NCBI GenBank assembly: GCA_023807065.1
Contig: JAJJLU010003745.1
Location: forward strand, 1 to 33,853
Reading direction: 5' to 3'
Length of the DNA: 33,853 bases
Source of the DNA: Isotricha intestinalis
Lineage: Eukaryota; Ciliophora; Litostomatea; Vestibuliferida; Isotrichidae
Below, in pieces: positions 1-8,123 of this stretch; position 1 is the first letter of the stretch, and every line of letters begins with the position of its first letter. The position numbers and the translations under genes are program-made. Under the pieces are notes generated by a model, which ran no database searches, was not told the DNA's origin, and saw only the letters and a program-made list of their open reading frames with translations.

Positions 1-547
1 ACTTTGGAAGAAATTATCAATAGAACTAATATATTTAGCAGCTCTATATAAATAAAAATAATGAATATATCTTGGAACAATGACTTAAATAAATCCTGCC
101 ACTCCAATAGTAACAGAAATTAAACTTATATTAATAACATCATCAAAACAACCAAATTCATGACATTTATTTTCACTACAAGTTCTTATTTCATAATAAA
201 TAATTCCACTTCCAATACTTAAAGCAACAAAAAGAGTAGAAATCATTTCATCAATAAATACTGTATTAAAATATTCTTCTGTTAAATGTTCATCTTCTAA
301 ACATTGATCATATTCTAAAAATTTGGAAAGAAATATCATTTTTAAATCATTTAATTGAGTTATACTTAATCTTCTTCCTAAACTTTTTGCCTCAGGAGAT
401 GGTGGTAATATTTCTTTTTTTTTGTTCTTGTTTTTTGTTAAGAGAATTTGAAAGTGATAATGTGGGAGTACTATTTAGAATTAAATTTGGTGGAGAATGT
501 AAATTATTTTGGGATTCATTTATTATTGGAGTTTGAAGGTTTAACAT
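1..547 (-). pseudogene. Disrupted, edge-truncated multi-pass membrane protein (possible ciliate-type K+ channel)
   Basis: Minus-strand gene starting at the ATG at 547-545 and running off the left edge. The first part is Ser/Asn/Pro-rich. A 9-base poly(A) run (plus-strand T9 at 415-423) throws it out of frame; with eight A's it would read straight into EILPPSPEAKSLGRRLSITQ and then the 84-codon open stretch 339-85. That stretch has a membrane segment (ISTLFVALSIGSGIIYYEI), a Cys-containing loop and a second hydrophobic segment, which is cut by TAA at 87-85. After this stop the same frame continues with protein-like sequence (VIVPRYIHYFYLYRAAKYIS) to the edge. The spacing of membrane segments and the Arg/Tyr-rich stretch recall S1-S2 of ciliate Ca2+-activated-type K+ channels, but no pore is in view. 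It may be a pseudogene or carry assembly errors. The coding nature is fairly sure; the channel identity is a guess. Confidence 0.5.
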
Positions 548-626
548 TTTTTTAATTATTTTATTTAATTATTATTAAAAAAATCACTAATTAATATATA
601 TATAATTTTTAAAAATTAAAATATTA

Positions 627-1655
627 TTAATTGTCATAATAACTAAATCCTTCAAATAAACTATTATTAGGGTCATTATCTTTAATTTCCATAATTGAAT
701 TATCACAGAAACTTTCTATATCCATTTGAGTATATTTAGAATTAAAATACCGTAAATCAAATTTATCTTTAAATGCAGGAATAAAAGGAGGTTTTTCTTT
801 TTTATTTAAAATATTATCGAAATTTACTCCATCAAAAAATTTATGATTTTTAATTTCATGAATGCCATTAAATCCTAATCTTTTTTTAGGATCTAAAACA
901 AGTAATTTCATAATTAAATCTTTTGTAACTTCTCTTCTATTATCACTAAAAATTATATTTAAATTATTATCATTAATTTTTCCTTTAAAAGGAATATAAC
1001 CTTCAATCATTTCAAACATAATAATTCCAAAAGACCACCAATCACACATTTTATCATAACCAATATTTTTATAAATTTCAGGAGCTTCATATTCAGGAGT
1101 TCCACAAATAGTATAAGCATAATTATTTTCATTTAAAATTTTAGACAAACCAAAATCAGATAATTTTAAATGACCATCTTTATCAATTAAAATATTTTCT
1201 GGTTTTAAATCTCTATATATACATTTGTTATTATGAATGTATTCTAATGCTAATAATATTTCACTTAAATAAAATCTTGCTTGTTTTTCTTTTAATTGAA
1301 CTGATTTTGATAAAAAAGAAAAAAATTCTCCTCCTTGCATAAAATCAGTTACAAAATATAAATTTTCTTTATCTTGAAAAGCATAATATAATTTAACAAT
1401 GAAGGGATGATTTAAATTTTCTAATAAATTTCTTTCTGTTTTTATATGTTCAATTTTCTTTAAATTTGTAATATCTGATTTTTTTAATCTTTTCATTGCA
1501 AATAATTTCTTTGTTTCTATATGTTCCACTAAAAAAACTTTCCCATATTTACCTTTTCCTAAAACTTTCAATTGTTTAAAATCAGATAAAGATACATGAA
1601 TTAAAGAAGAAAGATTTTTAATCTCATTTTTATATTTTTTACAACAACAACCCAT
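627..1655 (-). CDS. AGC-family serine/threonine protein kinase, PKA-like, N-terminally acylated
   Basis: Complete 342-aa kinase. The N-terminus MGCCCKK has Gly2 for N-myristoylation and Cys3-5 for palmitoylation, so it is probably membrane-anchored. Kinase domain about 26-275: Gly-loop GKGKYGKV, Lys55 (AMKRLK), Glu74, YRDLKPEN with Asp149, DFG Asp167, and a T-loop TICGTPEYEAPE whose Thr182 matches PKA Thr197. The AGC C-tail follows and ends in a hydrophobic motif, FEGFSYY (334-340), so Ser338 is a probable phosphosite. All catalytic residues are present and it should be active. The T-loop Thr is the type of site PDK1 phosphorylates, and a PDK1 gene lies at 8124-9926. Its start is 58 bp from the stop codon of the next minus-strand gene. 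Subfamily (PKA, PKG, Akt or S6K) cannot be settled; there is no cyclic-nucleotide or PH domain. Confidence 0.93.
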   Translation of the reverse strand: MGCCCKKYKNEIKNLSSLIHVSLSDFKQLKVLGKGKYGKVFLVEHIETKKLFAMKRLKKSDITNLKKIEHIKTERNLLENLNHPFIVKLYYAFQDKENLYFVTDFMQGGEFFSFLSKSVQLKEKQARFYLSEILLALEYIHNNKCIYRDLKPENILIDKDGHLKLSDFGLSKILNENNYAYTICGTPEYEAPEIYKNIGYDKMCDWWSFGIIMFEMIEGYIPFKGKINDNNLNIIFSDNRREVTKDLIMKLLVLDPKKRLGFNGIHEIKNHKFFDGVNFDNILNKKEKPPFIPAFKDKFDLRYFNSKYTQMDIESFCDNSIMEIKDNDPNNSLFEGFSYYDN

Positions 1656-1713
1656 AATATTAATACATAATAATTAATTTTATAAAATAACATTTTTAAA
1701 TTTTATTTTTTAT

Positions 1714-2496
1714 TTATGAAATATTTGCATTTTTCAATGTTTCAGATTTGATGTTTCCACTTTCTGTAACTATTTTAATTTCGTTGAACGTACAAAAACA
1801 ATTCTCATCAGTTTTAAATAATTTAATTGCTTTTTTAAAATTACCTCCAGATATATATTTAACTTTACTTTTATCTAATTCACTTCCTTCTAAAAAAACT
1901 TTATCTCCAGGATGAGAATTTTCATTGGGTCTAATTAATTCAACAATTTCTTTTTCTTTATTTTTAATTGAAGCAGTCATTATTATTCCATTGGATTCAA
2001 AATTATTTCCAAATTTTTTTGTAATTAAATTTGAAAAAACTATAACTTTAGAATTAGATATTTTTTCCATTGGAACATAATATCTTAAGCCAGACGCTAT
2101 TTTTCTTAAATTTTCTTCTCCTAAATCTATTTCCAATTCATATATATCATTAAATCCTTCCATTATTTTTATGGATACTACTTTTCCTACTCTTAAATCA
2201 CATAATTTAAATATATTATTATAATCCAATTTTTTTTGATCTTTTTTATTTTCTGATTCATTTTTTTCTTCGTTTTTAATCATTTTTACTCTTTTTTTCT
2301 CTTCTTTTTTTATTTGGAAATTTGGCTCTAATTTAAGTAAAGGTTTATAATTATTTATTAATCCTCCTAATAATGATATTTCTTCTTTTGTTAATGATAC
2401 TGTTCCCAATTGACTATCAAGATACATTATTATTGAATTTAATTTTTGAATACTTTCTTTAAAAATTTCATCAATTTTACTATTTGATAATAACAT
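1714..2496 (-). CDS. tRNA-binding EMAPII/AIMP1/Arc1p-type protein
   Basis: Complete 260-aa protein. Residues about 1-58 are helical, 60-90 form a Lys/Glu linker, and about 92-200 form the tRNA-binding OB-fold: CDLRVGKVV, YELEIDLGEE, KIASGLRYYVPMEK and PGDKVFLEG all match the order seen in AIMP1/EMAPII, yeast Arc1p and the C-termini of some Met- and Tyr-tRNA synthetases. Residues about 205-260 match the EMAPII-specific extension. No synthetase catalytic domain is attached, so the likely role is a cytosolic cofactor that brings tRNA to aminoacyl-tRNA synthetases. The gene is divergent from the kinase at 2553 with only 56 bp between the start codons. Family confidence is high; the partner synthetase is unknown. 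Confidence 0.9.
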   Translation of the reverse strand: MLLSNSKIDEIFKESIQKLNSIIMYLDSQLGTVSLTKEEISLLGGLINNYKPLLKLEPNFQIKKEEKKRVKMIKNEEKNESENKKDQKKLDYNNIFKLCDLRVGKVVSIKIMEGFNDIYELEIDLGEENLRKIASGLRYYVPMEKISNSKVIVFSNLITKKFGNNFESNGIIMTASIKNKEKEIVELIRPNENSHPGDKVFLEGSELDKSKVKYISGGNFKKAIKLFKTDENCFCTFNEIKIVTESGNIKSETLKNANIS

Positions 2497-2552
2497 TTAA
2501 ATAAAAAATAATTAAATTTTTAAAGAATAATATAATTAAAAAATATATATCA
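2497..2552. promoter_or_regulatory. 56-bp shared divergent promoter and 5'-leader region
   Basis: These 56 bp separate the start codons of two divergent genes (tRNA-binding protein on minus, AGC kinase on plus), so both promoters and 5' leaders must fit here or overlap the coding regions. It is almost wholly A/T, with a TATATAT-like stretch next to the plus-strand ATG. No element is proven. Confidence 0.5.
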
Positions 2553-4097
2553 ATGATAACTCAAATCCATGATACCTTAAAAATTGGGAACAACCCAGAA
2601 ATAAAATCATTAATTTGTCATGAAACACTATATTTTTCAGGTAGAGTGACAAAAATAAGAAGTTGGCGTTTAAATTGTGAAAGAAATTTTGTCATAACAG
2701 ATCAAGCAATATATAATTTAAAAAATTTCAATTGCAAAAGAAAAATAGAAATTCAAAAATTAAAAGGATTAACAATATCAAAAGTAAATAATCAATTAGT
2801 TATTCATGGAGAAGGAAATGAATATGATTATTTAATTGATTCTCCATTAAAATTCATTTTAGTAGAAACAATAGAAAAAGTATATGAATCTTTAACAGGA
2901 AAAGAATTATTATTTTCAATTCAGGGTGGTAAAAATTTAAAAGAATTTGTTACTACAAAAGCAGAAAAAGGAAAAAATCCAAATTTATCAAAGATAAATA
3001 TAAATAATTTAATGAGTATAAGAGAATATATAGAAAGTGAAGGAAATATAAATATTAATAGTCATCCTCAAACTGAAATATTATCAGAAATATTTAATCA
3101 AAATAATAAATATAAAGATGAACAATTATCTAATTTTAAAATAATAAATATTATTGGAAAAGGAGCTGCATCATATATTTATTTATCATTATATCAAAAT
3201 GAATATGTAGTATTAAAAGTAATTGATAAATTATATATAATTAATAATTCACTAATCCCACAAATTCAATTGGAAAAAAATATTCTATCATCATTTAATG
3301 AAGATTTCTTTGTTCAAATAAAATTTTTTTTCATGACAGAAACAAAAATAATATTTGTAATGCCATTTTATCAAGGAGGAGACTTATATCAACTTCAAGT
3401 GAAAAAAAAGACATTTGATGAAAGTAAAGTAGCATTTTTTTTAGTTCAAGTAGCAAATATGATAAAATTCCTTCATGAAAAGAATATAATATATAGAGAT
3501 TTAAAACCAGAAAATTTATTATTAAACAACGATGGATATTTAAAATTATGTGATTTTGGATTATGTAAAATTATAGAAAATGAAAGTGAATTATCATCAT
3601 CTTTTTGTGGAAGCACTGAATACATTTCTCCAGAAATTATTTCTGGAAAGGGATACAGTTTTATTAGTGATTGGTGGTCTTTTGGAATATTATGTTATGA
3701 ATTATTATTTGGAATTCCTCCTTTTTATGATAAATCTATTGATAGAATTTTTGACTTAATTTCTTCTACTGAATTATCTTTCCCTAGTGATATAAATATT
3801 TCTAATGATACTAAAGATTTCCTTATTAAATTATTAAAAAAAAATCCTGAAGAAAGATTAGGTTCTAAAGGTTATGAACAAATTATTGCTCATCCTTTTT
3901 TTAATAGTGTTATCGTTGATAAAATTATTACAAAAAAAACTAATACTCCTATTCCTATTAGTATTTCTGATAGTGATTTAACTATGAATTTTGATAATAT
4001 TTATACAAAAATGAATCCTCAAATTATTGAAAATATTGAGCCAAAAGATATGGCTAAAATAAAGGAAAATGAAAAATTATTTGAAGAATTAAAATAA
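2553..4097 (+). CDS. AGC-family protein kinase with N-terminal PH/TH1-like domain
   Basis: Complete 514-aa protein. Residues about 20-118 (FSGRVTKIRSWRLNCERNFVITDQAIYNL, here given as two overlapping features: SGRVTKIRSWRLNC and FVITDQAIYNL, then KIEIQKLKGLTISK) resemble the PH-like TH1 domain of class I myosin tails, which binds acidic lipids. The kinase domain is about 194-450: GKGAASYI, Lys222, Glu241, YRDLKPEN with Asp316, DFG Asp334, T-loop SSSFCGSTEYISPE with Ser350 at the PDK1-type position. The AGC tail has NFDNIYTKM but the protein ends at LFEELK, just where the hydrophobic motif FxxF(S/T)Y should be; the second Phe is Leu and no phosphosite follows. A membrane-recruited AGC kinase is likely. 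Its 3' end converges on the gene at 4243 with 145 bp between. Confidence 0.9.
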   Translation: MITQIHDTLKIGNNPEIKSLICHETLYFSGRVTKIRSWRLNCERNFVITDQAIYNLKNFNCKRKIEIQKLKGLTISKVNNQLVIHGEGNEYDYLIDSPLKFILVETIEKVYESLTGKELLFSIQGGKNLKEFVTTKAEKGKNPNLSKININNLMSIREYIESEGNININSHPQTEILSEIFNQNNKYKDEQLSNFKIINIIGKGAASYIYLSLYQNEYVVLKVIDKLYIINNSLIPQIQLEKNILSSFNEDFFVQIKFFFMTETKIIFVMPFYQGGDLYQLQVKKKTFDESKVAFFLVQVANMIKFLHEKNIIYRDLKPENLLLNNDGYLKLCDFGLCKIIENESELSSSFCGSTEYISPEIISGKGYSFISDWWSFGILCYELLFGIPPFYDKSIDRIFDLISSTELSFPSDINISNDTKDFLIKLLKKNPEERLGSKGYEQIIAHPFFNSVIVDKIITKKTNTPIPISISDSDLTMNFDNIYTKMNPQIIENIEPKDMAKIKENEKLFEELK

Positions 4098-4242
4098 ATA
4101 ATTTTTTGTTTTATCAATGAATATTTATTGAATTTAAAATATTTAAATTTTTGAAAATAATTTGTTTATTAAAAAATTTCATATTATTTGTATAATAAAA
4201 TTATCTATAAAAATATATATTTTCTTTACAAATAGATTTTTA

Positions 4243-5094
4243 TTATTGTTTTTGAACTAAATAAATTAAAGTTTTCATATTTTTTCCATTTCTAAAAGGG
4301 TAACAACAAACTGCACCCGAAGTATAATTATCACAAATTAATTTATTCCACCATTGTTTATTTTCATTAAATAATTTCTTAATAATAGCAATAGGAGTTC
4401 CTAAGCCTTCAACATTAAATTCAATTAAATTATAATTTCCATTTAATTTTTCGTTTACTTTTTCATTCGCACTTATTTCATTTTTTTTCCCTTTTTCAAT
4501 TTCCATTAAATAACTAGAACAACATAAATAAACTTTTTCATTCCATAAAATCACATCACCCGGATTATAATTATCAAAATTAAAATTATATTCTTTTCCT
4601 TTTTCTAAAGGATCACATCTTATTTCATTTAAAATATCAAAAATATTTTTCCCAATTTGATAATAATCAATTAATAAAGAATTATTATTTCCTCTATCTA
4701 AATTAGAAACACTAAATGATTCAAATAATATATCTGAATTTTTGCTTTGTAAACTTTCCAATAAAGTTTGTCTGTTTTGATTTTTATTTAATAATGGATT
4801 TCCTTTTCTAAAATTTGTATAAACTGAATTTTTCACTTTATTAATTTGATTATTTAAAATTAATTGTTCTTGAAAATTTGTTATTTCTTGAGTTTCTGAT
4901 GTTAAAGAATTAATATTTTTTAAAATGTTTTTATCATAATTTTTTTCATTGGGTATTATAAAATTTTTATTTTCTTTTCTATTTGATTGAATATTTGTCT
5001 GTTTTTGTTCTTCTAAATTTATCTTTGGTTTATCTATTATTAATTCTTCATTTGAGTTTTTATTTTCAATAAGCGCTGCAAGACATTGTCCCAT
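4243..5094 (-). CDS. N-acylated protein with possible C-terminal CAP (SCP/PR-1-like) domain
   Basis: Complete 283-aa protein. The N-terminus MGQCLAAL is a dual-acylation signal (Gly2 myristoyl, Cys4 palmitoyl), so it probably sits on the cytosolic face of a membrane. Residues about 10-145 are polar, Asn/Glu/Lys-rich and probably disordered. The C-terminal part (about 148-283) has IFDILNEIRCDP near its start, a middle region GLGTPIAIIKKLF, and DNYTSGAVCCYPF near its end. This order resembles CAP proteins (helix with xNxxRxxP, later GVxC-type strand), but the catalytic-like His/Glu set is not evident and the fit is partial. CAP domains are usually secreted, so an acylated cytosolic form would be unusual, though intracellular ones are known. 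I regard the domain call as tentative. Confidence 0.55.
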   Translation of the reverse strand: MGQCLAALIENKNSNEELIIDKPKINLEEQKQTNIQSNRKENKNFIIPNEKNYDKNILKNINSLTSETQEITNFQEQLILNNQINKVKNSVYTNFRKGNPLLNKNQNRQTLLESLQSKNSDILFESFSVSNLDRGNNNSLLIDYYQIGKNIFDILNEIRCDPLEKGKEYNFNFDNYNPGDVILWNEKVYLCCSSYLMEIEKGKKNEISANEKVNEKLNGNYNLIEFNVEGLGTPIAIIKKLFNENKQWWNKLICDNYTSGAVCCYPFRNGKNMKTLIYLVQKQ

Positions 5095-5182
5095 TTTTAT
5101 TAAAATTTTATTTTTAATGTTAAAATTATACTATATATTTTTAATTTTATAATAAATAAATTAAAAAAAACATATTTATTTA

Positions 5183-6910
5183 CTATGCGTTATCTAAATT
5201 CCATCTATGTTTATTGATTCTTTCACAATGACATCCTCTAGATTCTTTAATTTTATTCATGCAACAAGACCAAGCCATAAATTTTTCAGTAACTTCAATT
5301 TCAGATTTACTCTTGTTTTTATTATTAATATTATTATTATTTTTATTATTATTATTATTATTGTTTTTAGGTTGTTCTTTTTCTTTAGTATAAATAAATT
5401 CTCTAAATGTTCCAGGATGATAATATTTATTTTCAATCCAACTTTTAGAATTTTTATAATGAGACATCACTCTTTTATTTGTTTTAATTTTTTCTAAAAT
5501 TACATTTTTATAAGCATTTAAAAAATATTTTCTATTTGAATCACTATTATTTTCTTTCATTTCATTTAATATATTATTTGGATCTGAAATTATATCTAAA
5601 TCTTCATTTTCAGTCATTTGAAATTCATTATCATTAAATTGTTTATTATATTCATATATATTTTTATCAATTGGAAATTTACTTATTTTTAAAGAATTTT
5701 GGTTGTGTTCTTTTCTAAAATCATTTTTTTGTTTCATTAAAGCTAATTTTAATCTTTTTTTATCTTCTGCAAATTTTTCATCTTTTAATTTTCTTTCTTC
5801 ATTTAATACATTAAATTTATTATTAACTAAAGGTTTTAATAATTCAATTCTTTTATTATCATCTGAAATTTCTGTTTTATAAGGTTTATACCAATTAATA
5901 TCCTTCCAATCAGCAATTGATTGTATTTTTTCTGCAATTTCCATATCTTTCCAATTACTTTTTGGTCTTCCATTAGATTTTTTCTCTATTTTTTTTCCTG
6001 TTATAATATCAAATTTCTCTTTATATTTATCATGCATTTGTTTATGAACTAAAGCATTGACTTTCTCTATATTTTTTTCTGATTTTGGAACTTTTTTTTT
6101 TATATCTTCAAATACTTTTTCTCTTTCAATCCATAATAAATCTTTTACTTTTTTCATTGTTTTATAATTAAATTTTTCTAAAGTTAAAGGATCTTTATAA
6201 GGTTTAAAATATCTAGTTTTTTCAATATTTTGTCTAGTTTTAGAAACAATAAAAGGAGCACTACTAATTCTATTTTCATTATTATTATTCCAATATTTTT
6301 GAGAATTAAAAGATGCATTTTCTAATATTTCTTTAAATTTCTTTTTCTTATCTTTATCTCCTAAAACAGAACATTTATTCCAATAATTATTTTCAGTAAT
6401 TAATTCATATTTAATATCAATTCCAGGATTCACTTTTTTTTCTTTTAAAGGAACAACATGATAGTCTGTTAATCCATTTGATAATTGAAATAAAGTTTTT
6501 TTCAAAGGAGGTTTAAAACATTTATCATTTGGTTTATTACTAATATTCCATTTTGGTTTTTTACTCTCAAATAAATCTTTTTCAACTAATTCTTTAACAT
6601 AAGCTTTTGCAGTTTTTGCTCTTTCAGAAATAGCATATGGAAATTTTTTATTAGATAAATCAAAATTTACATTTAATTTTCTTTCCCATTTTTGATGTAA
6701 CTTATCGATAGTAAATTTCTTAAAAAATTCCTCATCTGTCATTTTATGAAGTTCTTCACTGCTAAATTCTGGATTTATTCTAAATACAAATAATGATAAG
6801 GGATTATGTTCATTTATTTTATAAGCAAATTTTTGCTCTTCTTCTTTTTGAATATCTAAGTCAGAGAAACTTTTTTTTAATTTATTATTTAGTGAATTTG
6901 CCAAAAACAT
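5183..6910 (-). CDS. Hypothetical Lys-rich protein with C-terminal Cys motif
   Basis: Complete 575-aa protein, not recognised as a named family. It is basic and helical, with many Trp/Tyr-Lys-Pro clusters (YFKPYKDP, INWYKPYKTE) typical of structural or axonemal proteins. Residues about 505-530 are an Asn-rich tract encoded by an ATT/AAT microsatellite. The C-terminus has a compact motif, WSCCMNKIKESRGC (547-560), followed by HC and a second Trp, with Cys549, Cys550, Cys560 and Cys562; I have the impression of similar motifs in ciliate and flagellate cytoskeletal proteins but cannot verify it. It is the only gene here to end in TAG. The start at 6910 is followed at once by a plausible N-terminus, and no upstream in-frame ATG is needed. 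Confidence 0.8.
   Translation of the reverse strand: MFLANSLNNKLKKSFSDLDIQKEEEQKFAYKINEHNPLSLFVFRINPEFSSEELHKMTDEEFFKKFTIDKLHQKWERKLNVNFDLSNKKFPYAISERAKTAKAYVKELVEKDLFESKKPKWNISNKPNDKCFKPPLKKTLFQLSNGLTDYHVVPLKEKKVNPGIDIKYELITENNYWNKCSVLGDKDKKKKFKEILENASFNSQKYWNNNNENRISSAPFIVSKTRQNIEKTRYFKPYKDPLTLEKFNYKTMKKVKDLLWIEREKVFEDIKKKVPKSEKNIEKVNALVHKQMHDKYKEKFDIITGKKIEKKSNGRPKSNWKDMEIAEKIQSIADWKDINWYKPYKTEISDDNKRIELLKPLVNNKFNVLNEERKLKDEKFAEDKKRLKLALMKQKNDFRKEHNQNSLKISKFPIDKNIYEYNKQFNDNEFQMTENEDLDIISDPNNILNEMKENNSDSNRKYFLNAYKNVILEKIKTNKRVMSHYKNSKSWIENKYYHPGTFREFIYTKEKEQPKNNNNNNNKNNNNINNKNKSKSEIEVTEKFMAWSCCMNKIKESRGCHCERINKHRWNLDNA
5321..5362. repeat. ATT/AAT trinucleotide microsatellite inside the 5183-6910 gene
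   Basis: An imperfect ATT run on the plus strand encodes the Asn-rich tract near the C-terminus of the minus-strand protein. Such tracts expand and contract by slippage and are common in A/T-rich protist genes. Confidence 0.85.
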
Positions 6911-7022
6911 TTATTAAAATAAATAAAAATTAAAAATTAAAAAATTAAATATTTTTTTTGTTTTTCAATCAAAATAAATAAATAATTAAAAAAAAAATTC
7001 CATTACCAAAAAAAAAATAAAT

Positions 7023-7766
7023 TTAATTTTCATTTTCAGTTTCAATTTTATTATCTCTATTAGAAATGTTAGGAAGAGCAGTAGAACTTGATTTCATATG
7101 ACTTTTTAAATTATTATCCCAAGTATTTAACTTTTCAACATATTGAATATCATTATTCAAATTATTTCTTTTAATTAATCTATTACTAATTTTTTCTTCT
7201 TTAATTTGTCTCGCAGTTTTATAAGGATCATCAGCAATTAAACTTAATTTATTCAATTGATTTCTTATAAAATTCAAATTATTTAAATCCTTATTATAAA
7301 TAGTAAAATAATCTTTTTGATGATATCCATTTTCTTCCATAAGCATTTTAACTTCATTTCTAATAATTTTTGAATTAGGTAAAGTATTTAATCTTTCATT
7401 ATTATCTTTTTCCATTTGTATTTTATAAGGAAAAATATGTTTTTTTTGAACAAGTAATTTTCTAGGTTCAGTTTTAAAATTAATATATTTTAAACCTTTT
7501 GGTTTTACAATTCTTTCAAAATCTCCGCTTACCATTTTGCAAGAAGGTCTAAAAACAAATTCAGGAGAATTTCCAGGTCCTAATAATTTTCTTTTTGGAA
7601 CGAAAGTTGGTTCAAATTGATTATATATTATTCCATGATCTAATGGCCTTATTACTCTTTTATAAGAATGAAATCTACATGATAATTTTCCTGGCCATTC
7701 TCCTGCTTTATGTGTTGGAATACCATCTGTGTATTTTAACGGGGCGATACCATATTCAAATTGCAT
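7023..7766 (-). CDS. Hypothetical protein, possible cytoskeletal or axonemal component
   Basis: Complete 247-aa protein without a recognised domain. The first ~100 residues are Pro/Gly/aromatic-rich and extended (HKAGEWPGKLSCRFHSYKR, FEPTFVPKRKLLGPGNSPEF), the kind of sequence found in filamentous microtubule-lining proteins. The rest is basic and helical, ending in a Ser/Asn-rich tail. It lies 112 bp downstream of no common promoter with the 5183-6910 gene but on the same strand and in the same order, so a functional link is possible and unproven. Confidence 0.75.
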   Translation of the reverse strand: MQFEYGIAPLKYTDGIPTHKAGEWPGKLSCRFHSYKRVIRPLDHGIIYNQFEPTFVPKRKLLGPGNSPEFVFRPSCKMVSGDFERIVKPKGLKYINFKTEPRKLLVQKKHIFPYKIQMEKDNNERLNTLPNSKIIRNEVKMLMEENGYHQKDYFTIYNKDLNNLNFIRNQLNKLSLIADDPYKTARQIKEEKISNRLIKRNNLNNDIQYVEKLNTWDNNLKSHMKSSSTALPNISNRDNKIETENEN

Positions 7767-8123
7767 TTAAAAAAAAATTATTTTTCTTATTATTATTAAA
7801 TTTGGATTTATTATGTTGTTTTTATTTGTTTTTAAATTGATTTTTGATTATTATGTTTTTAAATATATATTTATTATTTATATATATAAAAAATTGTTTT
7901 AATGTATATTATATTTTTTCTATTTTTTGATTGCTTAATAATATAATTAAAATAAATAAATATCTTTATTTGATTTTTCTTTTTTATTTCATTTAATGCT
8001 TTTATGTTTAATATATTCAGATTATTAAAGTATTAACATTATCTCATAATAATAAATCAAAAATTTAAAAACCTAATTAAATTCCATTTAATAAAGAAAA
8101 TAAAAAATAAATTAATTAATCAA
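7767..8123. promoter_or_regulatory. Divergent intergenic region upstream of PDK1 and the 7023-7766 gene
   Basis: 357 bp between two divergent start codons. It is A/T-rich with homopolymer runs and TATATATA near 7880-7890. I see no ORF or RNA gene. It presumably holds both promoters; no specific element is identified. Confidence 0.4.

Noticed and set aside
5207..5497. Plus-strand ORF with Ile/Phe run
   Set aside because: Antisense of the Asn microsatellite in the 5183-6910 gene.
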